Below are positions 10,940 to 21,405 of a stretch of 64,000 bases of DNA, in pieces. Below the pieces are notes generated by a model. It saw nothing but the letters and a program-made list of their open reading frames with translations. It did not search any database and was not told where the DNA came from. This DNA comes from Linum tenue. Taxonomy: Eukaryota; Streptophyta; Magnoliopsida; Malpighiales; Linaceae. The DNA lies in assembly GCA_946122785.1 (NCBI GenBank), contig CAMGYJ010000008.1, forward strand, positions 907,912 through 971,911, read 5' to 3'. The position numbers were made by a program, and so were the translations under genes. Numbering within the stretch: position 1 is the stretch's first letter; each line of letters starts with the position of its first letter.

Positions 10940-12793
10940 CTAGAATCAATACCCGCGGCTACGCCGCAGGGAGTATTTGGTTATAGGGGCAGAAAATTTG
11001 GTTATGATCATGCAAGTTAACCGAAGTCTGATTCGAATTTTAAGATTAATAGTTAATCGAGAACAATAAAATGAAGGAATAGAATAGTTGCATATTTGAT
11101 TTTAGATAATCTTTGGTGTTTGGTGTAACTGCACACCAAACTGCAAAACAAAATCCCCAGATAATCGCAAAATTAAACTACCCCAAAGCCAAATGGCCTA
11201 CCCCATTAGATAACCTAAAACAAAAAGAATGACAAATAGGTTAATTGGTTGAACGCAGTTAACCGCAACATAACCAAAAATCATAATATTCGGTTCTCAA
11301 GTAACCGCAACAACAGCAATTACAATTGCTAATATGACAACAATTCGGTTTTGGATAACCAACCAATTTGGATATCTCATATGTCTTTCGACATCTATTA
11401 TATTATTAACCATTTTGTAGTCCGTGATGATTTCCAACAATACTTAGTTACCATTCATCTGTAAAATGGGGGAATGAACATATATTGAGTGAAGAATGCA
11501 TAAATAGGAAAACTACGCCTAATCATGAGGACTCATATAATAAAAACTCTTGGAGAAAACATGTAACATTTAAAAAAAAATCATTGAATAATAACATTCA
11601 ACTTGTTGTGAGTGAGGAAGAGAGTTAGAAGGTTATCGATCGAGCACAACTTTGATTTGGATCATGAAATATACAATGAATTAACTACTACATAGAGCGA
11701 ATATGATAAGCGAATTCAACAATAAAAGTGAACACATACATATGATTATTATTCATAACCCGAACATGTACAACACCTCACTTCTAATTCACTAACAAAA
11801 AAAATAATTTTTTCTCATTGTCCATATAAGTTAAGACACCAATAATCGTTGTCTCTTGCAAGTCCAATTTATTAAGAAAAAATAAAGAACATTCGTAATA
11901 TAATTTGTTAGATCCAAGTTCTATCAACCAGTTAACTCATTGGATACACAAATCCGATCAAGTAAAGATGGAAGCAGAATGATAGAATTGTAGCAATCAC
12001 TTATATATGTAACAAAACTTAACAATTGAACAGAGGAACAAATTGACCAAATCCAAAGCAATATAAAGCACTAAGTTTCATGACCAACAACCACCAATAA
12101 GACTATGTTGTAAATCGGAAAAATAAAGTAAGATGTGCACAGTGAGCATATATTAGCATATGAATTTTCCTCATTATTAAATTCATTCAGTTTTCATTTT
12201 CTTGAAATCAAATTGGACCGTTTAACAAAGTAAGATGTGCACAGTGAGCACCTTATTTCATTTTCTTGAATTTTCCTCAAAGATGGCAAAGTGTGCCATA
12301 CATAGGACTATCAGTTCAAATTCAATTTCTTGAATTTCAACTAAACGAACAAATAAGGTGCTTTTATCGTTTTTTGGTTTCGGTCCCAAACTTTTTGTGC
12401 TTGGCGTTCTTTGTTTGGTCAAAACTGAAAACAATAAAAATAAAATCACAACCAATACACAAACACTCAATATTCAATTAAGCCTCGAGTTTCATTTTCT
12501 TGAAATCAAATTGAACCGTTTAAACCTCTTAACTATTCATTTTCAAGGAAATTATTTTACTCGGTTTTATTTTTGGTTCGATTCGGCTAAACAAAGCAAT
12601 CTTCCCCTTTGTTATACATACAATATCTTTGACCAAATGATAAAGTTTTTTTTTAATATATTTGAGTGTGTGAGGAATGGGGTAAGATGACAAGTTCTTT
12701 CATTCTTACTAAAAAACAAAAATTGAAATAGTAACTTTGGCAAAAAAGTGTACCTAGCTTTTATATATATGTACCTAGCTTTTATATATAAGA
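10940..12793 (-). mobile_element. Helitron unit 4 with a small duplication at its 5' end
   Basis: CTAG lies at 10940-10943 and the TC start (GA on plus) at 12792-12793. The string GTACCTAGCTTTTATATATA occurs twice in a row near 12750-12790, so the Helitron 5' end is partly duplicated. A private G-to-A change lies near 12011. Confidence 0.88.
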
Positions 12794-13569
12794 TAAAGAT
12801 AATGGGACGTTGAGGGGACCATCAATTTGATCGTGCGGTGTAATTGTTGAATCTAATCCTTTTGGCTAATGCATTGTGCCCAAAATCTCGTTGTTTACCA
12901 TAGTTTTGGGGACTAGATTGATTTAAAAATTACACTTTAAAAATACTGGTATTTTGTATGCACACGACATGATACAACTCGAAAACATGAGATTCGACCG
13001 CTACTGATCATTTCTCAAAATCCATGAGAAAAACCACGGCAAGGATAGTCATTTTCTGAATGGAAGTCGGTTCCCTTGAAAATGGCAGAACTGAAACAAA
13101 CATGATTAACTGTAATATAAGCTACTGCAACATATTGAGCCCTGTACAATATTCCTAATGATCATAGTTCTAAATTTTGAAGCGACTTCTTTATATTTTC
13201 TGTGCAAGCGAATCTACAACTCTGCCTAAAATGGTCATTCACTGGCTTTTACTACTACCACTAATGCCATAACATCATGCAATGCAAGTTCGTCTCCCTG
13301 TGAAGCCGAACGACAACAGTAATCCGGCGCTTAGTTATCTGAAGTGTCATAATATCTACCTCAACACGCTACAAACCGAAGGCTTACCTACCATGAATAT
13401 GAAGGCACTTCATTCAGCTCGGCGTTCTAGCAAAAAGCATTCAGACTCCCACCTGGCCTACGGCCTGCAACCAAATGTACAACAAACAAAGAAGAATGTT
13501 ACTGAGCATCTGGACAAGAATCTTGGTTCTGGAATCTAGAAGGAACCAACACGCCTTGGTTTTTTCCAC
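12794..13569. other. Intergenic DNA and 3' region of HEI10
   Basis: No protein or element is recognisable between the Helitron array and the HEI10 stop codon. The part nearest 13570 is expected to hold the HEI10 3' UTR. An open frame at 13282-13539 on the plus strand lies antisense to it and resembles nothing. Confidence 0.5.
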
Positions 13570-15430
13570 TTACGAGAACAAGTTAGAGTGGTTACGAGAC
13601 ATCTGAGGCCGCTTGATCGGCGAGAAGATGAGGTTCTTCAGTTTCATCGCCGGGTTGCTTGGTGCAGCTCCGAAACCAGCGTTACCGCCGGCAACACTTC
13701 GGTTTCCAAGGTCGAGTTTGGCTGCTGTGTTGGCTGGTGAGCCGCTGCGGGGACGGCTGCCGCCGGAGATACCAAAACCAGAAGTTCCAGGGTTCTGTCT
13801 CGGGAACCATACGTCCTCTCTGGGTCCTGGAGTTCGAGGAGTTATATCCGACCAATCTGTAAAGAGTCAGTCAATCCAGCTTCCTAGATCATTTTAAACA
13901 AAGAACGAGTTGTGGATGGGAGTTGAAAGGCATGGAAGTAAAATTACCATTTCGCAGCGGTTCTCTGGTATCCATCATTGTAGCTGCCGGGTTGGAGAAG
14001 ATATCAGCATCGTTTCTTGCGTAGAAGTTGCTTGCCGGTTGAATGGCTGATCTTTTCACCGACTCGTACTCTCTTTTCAGTTGATCGTACATATCTTCGA
14101 GTTTCCTCTTTTGCCTGCGCTCACCAAGTCCAAACCAATAGAACATCGTAAGCAACAGGTTTATTCTGATAATGGAAATGAGATAAGTTAACAGTGTTGC
14201 TCTCTATTCAACTGACCTTGATTGCTCGGAGAACTTTTCTTGGAGCTCTGCTTTATCCCTTTGAAGCTCTTCTCTATCCTTCCTCAGCCTCTCGTTTTCC
14301 TGTTCCATCATCTGGCATCGTTTTGCCGCTTTCTGATATGCAGCATAGACCTGCTCTAGTTTCTCGTTGAACTTCTCCTGCGTGGCCTCAAATTTCTGCC
14401 GATACTGTGCTGCTAGTCTGCTCAGCTTGAACTGCATCTCTAATTCCTTCTGTCCAATATAGAACATCACACTCTTGAATGTGCTCTTCATCACTGTGCT
14501 ATTTTTAAGGAACATTCATGGGCGTTAGGCTTTCCACGAATAAATTTTAGCAAATATTCCAGCGATTCCATGACAGCCCTCGTTTTATTTGGATTTGGCA
14601 ACACAGTAGAACAGGGTTACCAGAGTCAAAATATCACTGCATAACATGTTGATAGTTTGGCAATTTAAGAAACAAGCATAAATTGTTTAACATCATAAGC
14701 AAGGATACATATCTGCGGAGATAGCCCATTCGTGACCATCTGCAGCAAAGTAGGGTTCAATAAATGCACAGTAAGCAAATGCATGAAAAATACACTAGCA
14801 TGAAAAAGGAGTGGAGAAGCAAAAGAATCTGCCATAAGAAGCTGTTGATAACATTCACAATCATTTGCTTACATTTACCCATTCGTCATTTGGATTTATG
14901 TCCACAGGTTTCATTTGGCTGACAAAACAGACAACTAAAAGTGAGTGATTCGAACCAACTAGGAAAACAAGAACCAGCAAGCCTCCATATAACTTTTTCA
15001 TATGCAATTTTTCTAGTGAACTGGACAAGGGCTAAGCAATCTGGAGACGCTCCACCAACAAACTCTACCATCTAACTGAAGTGAAAATACAATGTGCTTC
15101 CCACAATCTAAACAAATGAAGGACCAGGATGGACTGTTTAGCAGGACAAAGAAATAACCTCTTAGGAAGGACTTGATCACAGACTGGGCATCCCCCATCG
15201 TTGCTAAGTATCTTGCTGGCATCCTCAGTACCTGTTCAAGCTGTTAAGAGAAACTTTGTGCAAGAACAGATGCTGGTGACACATATTAGATACCATGAGA
15301 ATGGATAGGGCATGATAAATCAGACTCAGAAATATGAAATCACAATCATGTGTAGGATACAGAGGAGGTGACCACAAGTAGTCACGACAGCACGCCCTTC
15401 CAACTCTTGCCAACACGCGTTGCACCTCAT
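13570..15430 (-). CDS. HEI10: HEI10-type RING E3 ligase for meiotic crossover (CCNB1IP1 homologue)
   Basis: Seven coding exons on the minus strand join in frame: 15430-15361, 15231-15159, 14918-14879, 14739-14709, 14493-14217, 14114-13948 and 13856-13570. All have GT-AG introns, giving 945 nt and 314 aa; HEI10 is usually about 300 aa. The N-terminus is a RING domain with Cys3, Cys6, Cys19, His21, Cys24, Cys38 and Cys41 (MRCNACWQELEGRAVVTTCG). Next come the MKPVDINPNDEW block, a long coiled coil (about residues 85-190, YRQKFEATQEKFNEKLEQVY) and a Gly/Pro/Asn-rich tail ending with NLIFSPIKRP and MSRNHSNLFS. In plants HEI10 is a dosage-sensitive E3 ligase that marks recombination sites on the synaptonemal complex and promotes class I crossovers. 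The start is the first Met and begins the RING. It is divergent from PWP1. No defect is visible, and UTR exons are not resolved. Confidence 0.93.
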
Positions 15431-16630
15431 CTTAAACTTGATTGAATGATTCCGTTTTGCTATATGTACCTGCTTATCCTTATGTTAGATGAGGGACAAC
15501 AAGGCTAGACCGCTTATGCAGAGAACTATTAGCATTTGAACCAAGATCCATCGGCTGCTAGTTCCAGGTTATCCTCCACCAAAAAATTACTGGAATCGAG
15601 TTCCTACTTCATAGCAATGACACATTTTCAGAAAGGTCCTATCAATTTACGCCACTATCATTTGGAAACACGCAGTCACAAGTCACCAAATTCAGAAATA
15701 ACTGTCCAGTTGGAAAAAATTAGGTCACTCCTAAAATTGAAAGGAAGAAAGCAACGAGCATATTAAATTCCATAGCACAATCGCGCTTTTCACGACCAAG
15801 AGAAGTGAAGCAATCAATAATGGGGATTATTACCAAATTAGTCAATTCACGGCAACTTGATCACGACGAGTTTCCACATCTATGTTCTATCGCCATTAGA
15901 AATAAATCCATATCTAAGGAACGATTCCGGAAAGCATGAATCTAAACTGCTGAGCTTCCACAAGCCCTAAGTATTGAAAACAGGTCGCTCTGTTTGGCAA
16001 ATCGGACTAAGAAGCTATAGACGACAGCAGAATTCAAGGAAACTAGCAATGGCATTTCGTTCCAGAACAACGATTTTGCTAAAGAAAAACGAGGCAGATA
16101 GAGAGGCTAACCTGGTAGTAAGCCAACAGATACGCACATTGAGCTTCCTGAGCTGCAGGATCTCCCGAGCAAATCGCACGATAAACTGCTAACGCGGTGA
16201 AAATCTGATGTTCACTTTCCTGCCAATAGATGAGACGAAACTCAGAGAAATCGCAGTGTATGGCGGTTGTTCAAAGTTTTTGGAAGCGCGATTCATAACA
16301 CGAACAGTAGAAAGCGCCGACGATCCGCGAGCGCATCCGAGAAAAGTTCCGGAGAGATCTCTGAAATCGCTAGATTGAACGAGAAAGAAGTGAAGTGAAG
16401 GCCCCCCCTAACCTGAGGTGGAGCTTGATCGGTCTGCGGTGGAGCTTGAGCGCTGAGCCGGTCACTGTCTCCTTCCACAGTCCCCGAACTTGTGTTTGAA
16501 ATGAGCGGAGGAAATGGCGGCAACATACGTTCCATTTCTCCGGCAACAGGGATATATAAAGGTCAGCGACTGTCGTTGGTTTTTCTTTATTTATTTACTT
16601 TTCCGATAAGTTTTTGGGTGGAGTTCTACT

Positions 16631-16710
16631 TGGGCCGAATAAGTGGCAAATGGACTGGGCTGGTTTTCTTAACTCACCATCGCCATAGGCCCATTGTCCT
16701 CTCAAGCCCA
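16631..16710. promoter_or_regulatory. Shared promoter with four site II (TGGGCY) boxes
   Basis: TGGGCC at 16631, TGGGCT at 16656, GGCCCA at 16688 and AGCCCA at 16705 form two boxes on each strand between the divergent HEI10 and PWP1 genes. Site II boxes are typical of plant genes for ribosome biogenesis and proliferating cells, which fits PWP1. Whether they also drive HEI10 is inference. Confidence 0.6.
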
Positions 16711-16947
16711 ACCGGGAAAGATGGGGCGGGAAAATACGTTGTCGTTTTAATTCAACCAGACCCAGAGACCCAAGAATATGTACAAATTTAGCGGCGAGGA
16801 GAAGAAAGCAAGGGTTTTAGTTTTAGGCTTTTAGCTGGACGCGGGAAGTAATTTTCCACGTTGTTGTCCCCCTGACGCCGATCCCTGCCGCTAACTCAGC
16901 CGCCGCCGATCTCAACTTTCTTTCCGGACAGCTTCTCGGTCGTGAAA

Positions 16948-19900
16948 ATGATAGTGGCAGTTTCGTGGTTGCCGAAAGGAGTGGCAAAGGCTGTTCCAGT
17001 GGTGGCAGAGCTACCTTCAAAGGAAGAGATTGAAGAGCTATTGAAGTCCGGTGCTTTGGAAGATGGGTAAATTTTCTGTACCCATCCTTTTCCTTGGGGT
17101 TTAGCCAATCATTGTTTCTTTCTTGTTGGATTTTGTGCCCTTTCCTTGCTTCAATTTGAATTCATGGCAAAGTTGAGGGGGACGATTTGGTTTGTGCAGA
17201 GAAGAAAGTGGCAGTGAAGCTGAGGATGGAGATACGGAGGTGGATGCTGAGATGGAAACTAATGAAGCAAGTCAAGCACTAGCTGTGGCAGAAGCACTGG
17301 GCGCAAAATCGAAAACCAACAAGTCATCTTCCGGAGTTGATCATATAGCTGATGGGTTGAAGGAGCTTGACATGGACAATTATGATGACGACGATGATGA
17401 AGGTTAGTAGGGATTTTCCAAGTAACCCTTTTTGCTTGCTATTTCAATGGCAATGAAGATGCTGTAGTTGATACGATACTTGTTCGTTATTGCTGATATA
17501 CCATTTGAAATCTGCAGAGATTGAGATTTTCAGCTCTGGGCGTGGAGACGTTTATTATCCTAGTAATGAACAGGATCCTTATCTCAAGGGTGTGGAGGTA
17601 GGTTTTGCTACTTTCATGCTTTCTTTTGTGGTGCAAATTTGCTTGCATTGCCTTTTGACTGCATTTCGTATGATGAATTATTTTGTATATGTGCATTCCT
17701 AAGGTCGATGACTCTGATGAAGAGGAGAATCTGATTATTCAGCCAAAAGATTCTGTCATAGTTTGCGCACGGAATGATGATGACATATGTTCGCTCGAGG
17801 CAAGTAATGTTGAATTCAACAACTCTCCCTGAGCTCTCTCCCCCTCTGACAATCACCGATGCTGTGTGTGACCAGGTTTCGGTATGTGAGGACTCTGGTG
17901 ATGGTAATCTGAATATCTTCCCTCACCATGATATTATTGTGGCAGCATTCCCCCTTTGCACAGCATGGCTTGATTGTCCACTTAAAGGAGGGGAAAAGGG
18001 TAGGGCTTGTGTATCCATTGTTTGATATTACTCCATTGATCGGCCTTTTTGTTTCTTTTCTATCCTGCTAATCGACTGGGGAATTACTCTCTTTGCAGGA
18101 AATTTTATTGCTGTCGGTTCAATGGAACCTGCTATTGAAATATGGGATCTTGACATCGTACGTGATAGATGGATGTTAAAGCTCTGAAAATGCACTCATT
18201 TATCCTTTCTGATAAACAGATTGTTGTGAATCTCTGACACTTTATTGTCTCCAGATTGAGCAAGTAGAGCCATCTGCAGTGTTAGGAGGTGTTGTTGAGG
18301 TTCAGAAGAAGAAGAAAAAGAAGAAGAAAAGTAAGAAGAAGGTGAGTAAACATGTAATGAAAGACTAAGGACTGTTGTCTCACCTTGACTAAACTGAACT
18401 TGGTTATAAAATTTTCCCATGTTGGCTTAGCTCTGAAGGATTCTGTTTGATCAGCTATCTCTTATCTTCTCCTTTAAAAGGACATTGGACCGCAGTTAAC
18501 CTGATATACTTGAAGTTGATTCTCGGTCTGGTCATCTTGTGTTAAAGACAAGGCATATTTCTATCACCAGTGCTAGAGTTCCCGGAGTTCATCTTTCTTC
18601 ATCTGGTTATCTTTCTGTACAAATTTTCAGGCCCCAATTCAATACAAAGAAGGAAGTCACACTGACTCTGTACTAGGACTCGCTTGGAACAAGCAGTATA
18701 GGTTTGTTGAATATTCTTTAGTGGCCTTCATCCTCACTTCCTTGAAATTTATCATCAATTTATCCTCCTTTAGCTTAACTAGGTTTACCAAAAAACGTAC
18801 AGGAATATCCTTGCCAGTGCCAGTTCTGACAGACAAGTTAAAATCTGGGATGTTACTACTCAACAATGTAATATTACATCGGAGCATCATACTGACAAGG
18901 CAAGAATGTTTTCTTTCAATAATTATACTGCCGTGCGTGAAGGATGATGTATTATTGATTAGTACAAACCTGCTTCCAGTTTCTTTGTATTTAACAGTTG
19001 AGCTTCTGTGGGGTTTGGACTACAATCTTTCTGTCCCTACAGGTCCAATCAGTTGCATGGAATCATCATGAGGCACAAGTTCTTCTCAGTGGATCTTTTG
19101 ATCACTCAATTGTGATGGTATATAAATACCCTGTGCACTTTAAGATTCTTGGTATTAGTGATGCATAAGCTAAGGCATGCCTCAAAAATGAATGATGCAT
19201 GGCCAAGACTCTAGCAATGAGCTACACGATGACTTGTTCATGACTGTTGCATACTGCAGAAAGATGCTAGGATACCTACACACCCAGGTTTTAGGTGGTC
19301 AGTTGCAGCTGATGTGGAAAGCTTGGCATGGGATCCACACAGTAGTCACTCCTTTGTGGTGAGTGTTATAGGCAAGTTTGTTTCTCGAATTGCTGAGTTC
19401 CCTTTTTAGGTTGGCCTTAAAAGTGAGAAAAAATATCATTTTTCAGGCGAGTCTTGAAAATGGTACGGTCCAAGGTTTTGATATCCGCACAGCCAAGTCT
19501 GGTGAAGCTTCTGATCTAAAGCCAAGTTACACAATCCATGCACATGACAAAGCTGTTAGCGCAGTTATCTATAACCCCTCGATTCCTAATGTAAGCTAGA
19601 GTACCATTCGTTCATTTGTTCAGAGTGTTTTCTATCTCAAGTGTATAAACTGACTTCCCTGTGACTGCCTGCAGCTTATTGCAACTGGATCAATGGATAA
19701 AACGGTAACTTTGCCATCATCCTTATCTCTTTCATTAAGTTGTGCACTAAGACTTGTTTCATAGACCTAATTGTTCATCCATGTATGTCGTCGCTACAGG
19801 TTAAAATCTGGGATTTATCAAACAACCAACCTTCGTGTGTTGCATCAAAGAACCCAAAAGCGGTATGTCACCTTTCACCAAATCACAGATTGAATGTCAC

Positions 19901-20264
19901 CCTTACCGGACATCAATGCCATTTACTATATAAAAATAATTTAAAAGTGATCTTAACTTGTGCTGGTGACAACATTGAAATGTGATTATTATATCCAGGG
20001 CGCTGTATTCTCGATTGTCTTCTCAGATGACAGTCCATTTATTCTAGCTATTGGAGGATCAAAGGGAACCCTGGAAGTAAGTGTACTTCGAACATACATC
20101 TCAATCATTCGCTTCAATGCAGTGTTGTGAAAGTTATTTTCGTACATGAAGATTGAATGTGTATTGTGCTCGAAATGTTGCAGATATGGAACACAGAATC
20201 AGATGCAGCTGTTTCGAAGAGATTCGGAGGCTATAAGGACAACAAGCCATCTACCTCATCTTGA
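16948..20264 (+). CDS. PWP1: PWP1-type WD40 ribosome-biogenesis protein
   Basis: Sixteen exons join in frame to 1506 nt and 501 aa: 16948-17066, 17200-17402, 17518-17597, 17704-17799, 17876-17999, 18099-18157, 18255-18341, 18631-18701, 18803-18899, 19043-19117, 19260-19358, 19447-19590, 19675-19704, 19800-19862, 19999-20076 and 20184-20264. The start is MIVAVSWLPKGVAKAVPVV. An acidic segment follows (MDNYDDDDDE, residues about 98-107), then HHDIIVAAFPLCTAWLDCPL, a lysine run in exon 7, and WD40 repeats including VGSMEPAIEIWDLDI, ASASSDRQVKIWDV and ATGSMDKTVKIWDL. Human PWP1 is also about 501 aa. The family is nucleolar and linked to rRNA synthesis and ribosome assembly. The introns after exon 4 (GAG|GCAAGT) and exon 9 (AAG|GCAAGA) use GC donors. 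A decayed duplicate lies at 24558-26055. Confidence 0.94.
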
Positions 20265-20750
20265 GAGTTCTGACAAAGCAGTACCATCGCAAGCCGCACT
20301 GTGGCGAAGTTATGAGTCTTCAAATTTTTGCAAAATGTTAGAATCTAGGGTTAGATTAATTTAGCATGTTTGGAACGGTGTAGTGTGGAAAAACTCTGTT
20401 GCCGTATCCATACATTTTGAGATGAAGATTTGTGTAAAGTTTGATTCTTTTTGGTAAGGTATTGCAGAACTCTGTTACCCTATCTTGTATGGTAAGCTAT
20501 TGCAAATTTTATTTGGCTCCATGATTTGCAAGTCTGTCCAGTTCCATATGGAATTATGGATTGCTAATTTGCTGTGAAAATGAAACACAAAAGCCATGGA
20601 TCCACAATTTTACAGTCCAAATCGAAACACAACTAGATGGGAACACATAGGCCCACCAACTTTTGTCCATGTCCCACTTTCCGGTTCCAATACCAAACCC
20701 GCCCAACAACGACTGCCAAACTCCCTCCCTCGCCTCTCGTCCTTCCTCCG
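20265..20750 (+). other. PWP1 3' region and start of the duplicated SMP-30 upstream region
   Basis: From the PWP1 stop codon the sequence carries the expected 3' UTR. From about 20650 it resembles the 27747-27835 region upstream of the intact SMP-30-like gene, sharing TGTCCCACTTTCCGGTT and CGCCCAACAAC. No other gene is seen. Confidence 0.6.
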
Positions 20751-21050
20751 ATGGCCATCACCGCCGTCTGCTCCCTCGAATCCGCCTTTCCTTCACCTAA
20801 TCTCCGCCGCCCATGTCGACTACGCCATCTCCCTCGACCTTTCCCCACCCTCCACCCACGTCTTCCACTACCACGGATCCGGCGGATTCCTCCGCGAGTG
20901 CGCCAAGTGGGAGGAACCCCCGCCGACCGGTTCATCGTTTCCTTCTTCAAAGGCGGCGTCGGCGAGCTCCGCTTCCCGATGACTAATCCTCCGGCGAACG
21001 GCTCATCGTTTCCTTCTTCAAAGGTCAGCTCGCTCGGGTTGGTGCACGTA
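20751..21050 (+). pseudogene. Broken 5' fragment of the SMP-30-like gene
   Basis: The ATG at 20751 begins MAITAVCSLES, parallel to MAISAVCCSLKS of the intact gene at 27836. A frameshift then moves the rest (LDLSPPSTHVFHYHGSGGFL, RECAKW) into another frame. TCATCGTTTCCTTCTTCAAA appears at about 20933 and again at about 21002, a local tandem duplication. Similarity fades near 21050, and exon 2 is absent before the receptor-like gene. This is the degraded partner in a PWP1-SMP30 segmental duplication. Confidence 0.85.
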
Positions 21051-21405
21051 CTTCTTGTGTATCCTTTCCATTATACAAATGAAAAAAAAAAAGATACAAC
21101 AACACATCAATTTGGAAGAAATCGGCAGATTTTCCAACAAGCCAGACAGACGACGACAAATTAGAAAGCTTTTATACGCGACTTGAAAAAGTTCTCTTTT
21201 TGTTCAAATACAAAGGCCACAGGATCTGCCGCGGAGACATATGGTGAACAACTAGGAGATGACAAACAATATTACGTGTCATTGAAGACACTGGCTTTCC
21301 ACTGATGTTACGAAGAGAAAATGCGAGGTAAACGCTGTCTTCCATAAGACACATGAACGGTAGTACTCTTGCCTGCATTTTCTGTTCGCAGATTAACCAA
21401 TCACC
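21051..21405 (+). other. Upstream region of the receptor-like protein gene
   Basis: No gene is seen here. An adenine run lies near 21083. The region presumably holds the promoter and 5' UTR of the downstream gene, but I could not identify a clear TATA box. Confidence 0.4.

Larger units (their letters stand above)
5437..12793 (-). mobile_element. Tandem array of four non-autonomous Helitrons
   Basis: A unit of about 1.83 kb is repeated four times head to tail with only a handful of differences. On the minus strand each unit begins TCTTATATATAAAAGC and ends with a hairpin (GCGGC paired with GCCGC, loop of three, extended by CCC with GGG across a bulge), then TATTGATT, then CTAG. The outer flanks are A before TC (12794) and T after CTAG (5436 read on the minus strand), the A|T insertion site of Helitrons. 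Units 1/2 and 3/4 are separated by three bases (TTA on the minus strand), while the 2/3 junction lacks the TCT start. No Rep-helicase frame is present, so movement needs a helper. The short open frames repeated in each unit resemble no protein. Near-identity points to recent amplification. Confidence 0.9.

Noticed and set aside
6754..12690. Identical short open frames of 70-110 codons recurring every 1.83 kb
   Set aside because: They recur because the Helitron unit is repeated. Both strands are open over the same stretch, composition is AT-driven, and no protein motif is visible.
16293..16535. 80-codon minus-strand open frame upstream of HEI10
   Set aside because: It lies in the expected 5' UTR/promoter area, has no recognisable motif, and the RING-domain start at 15430 explains the gene fully.
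20637..21164. 175-codon plus-strand frame and its antisense partner over the SMP-30 fragment
   Set aside because: It starts upstream of the homologous ATG, runs partly out of frame with the family and ends in low-similarity sequence; it is the frameshifted pseudogene.
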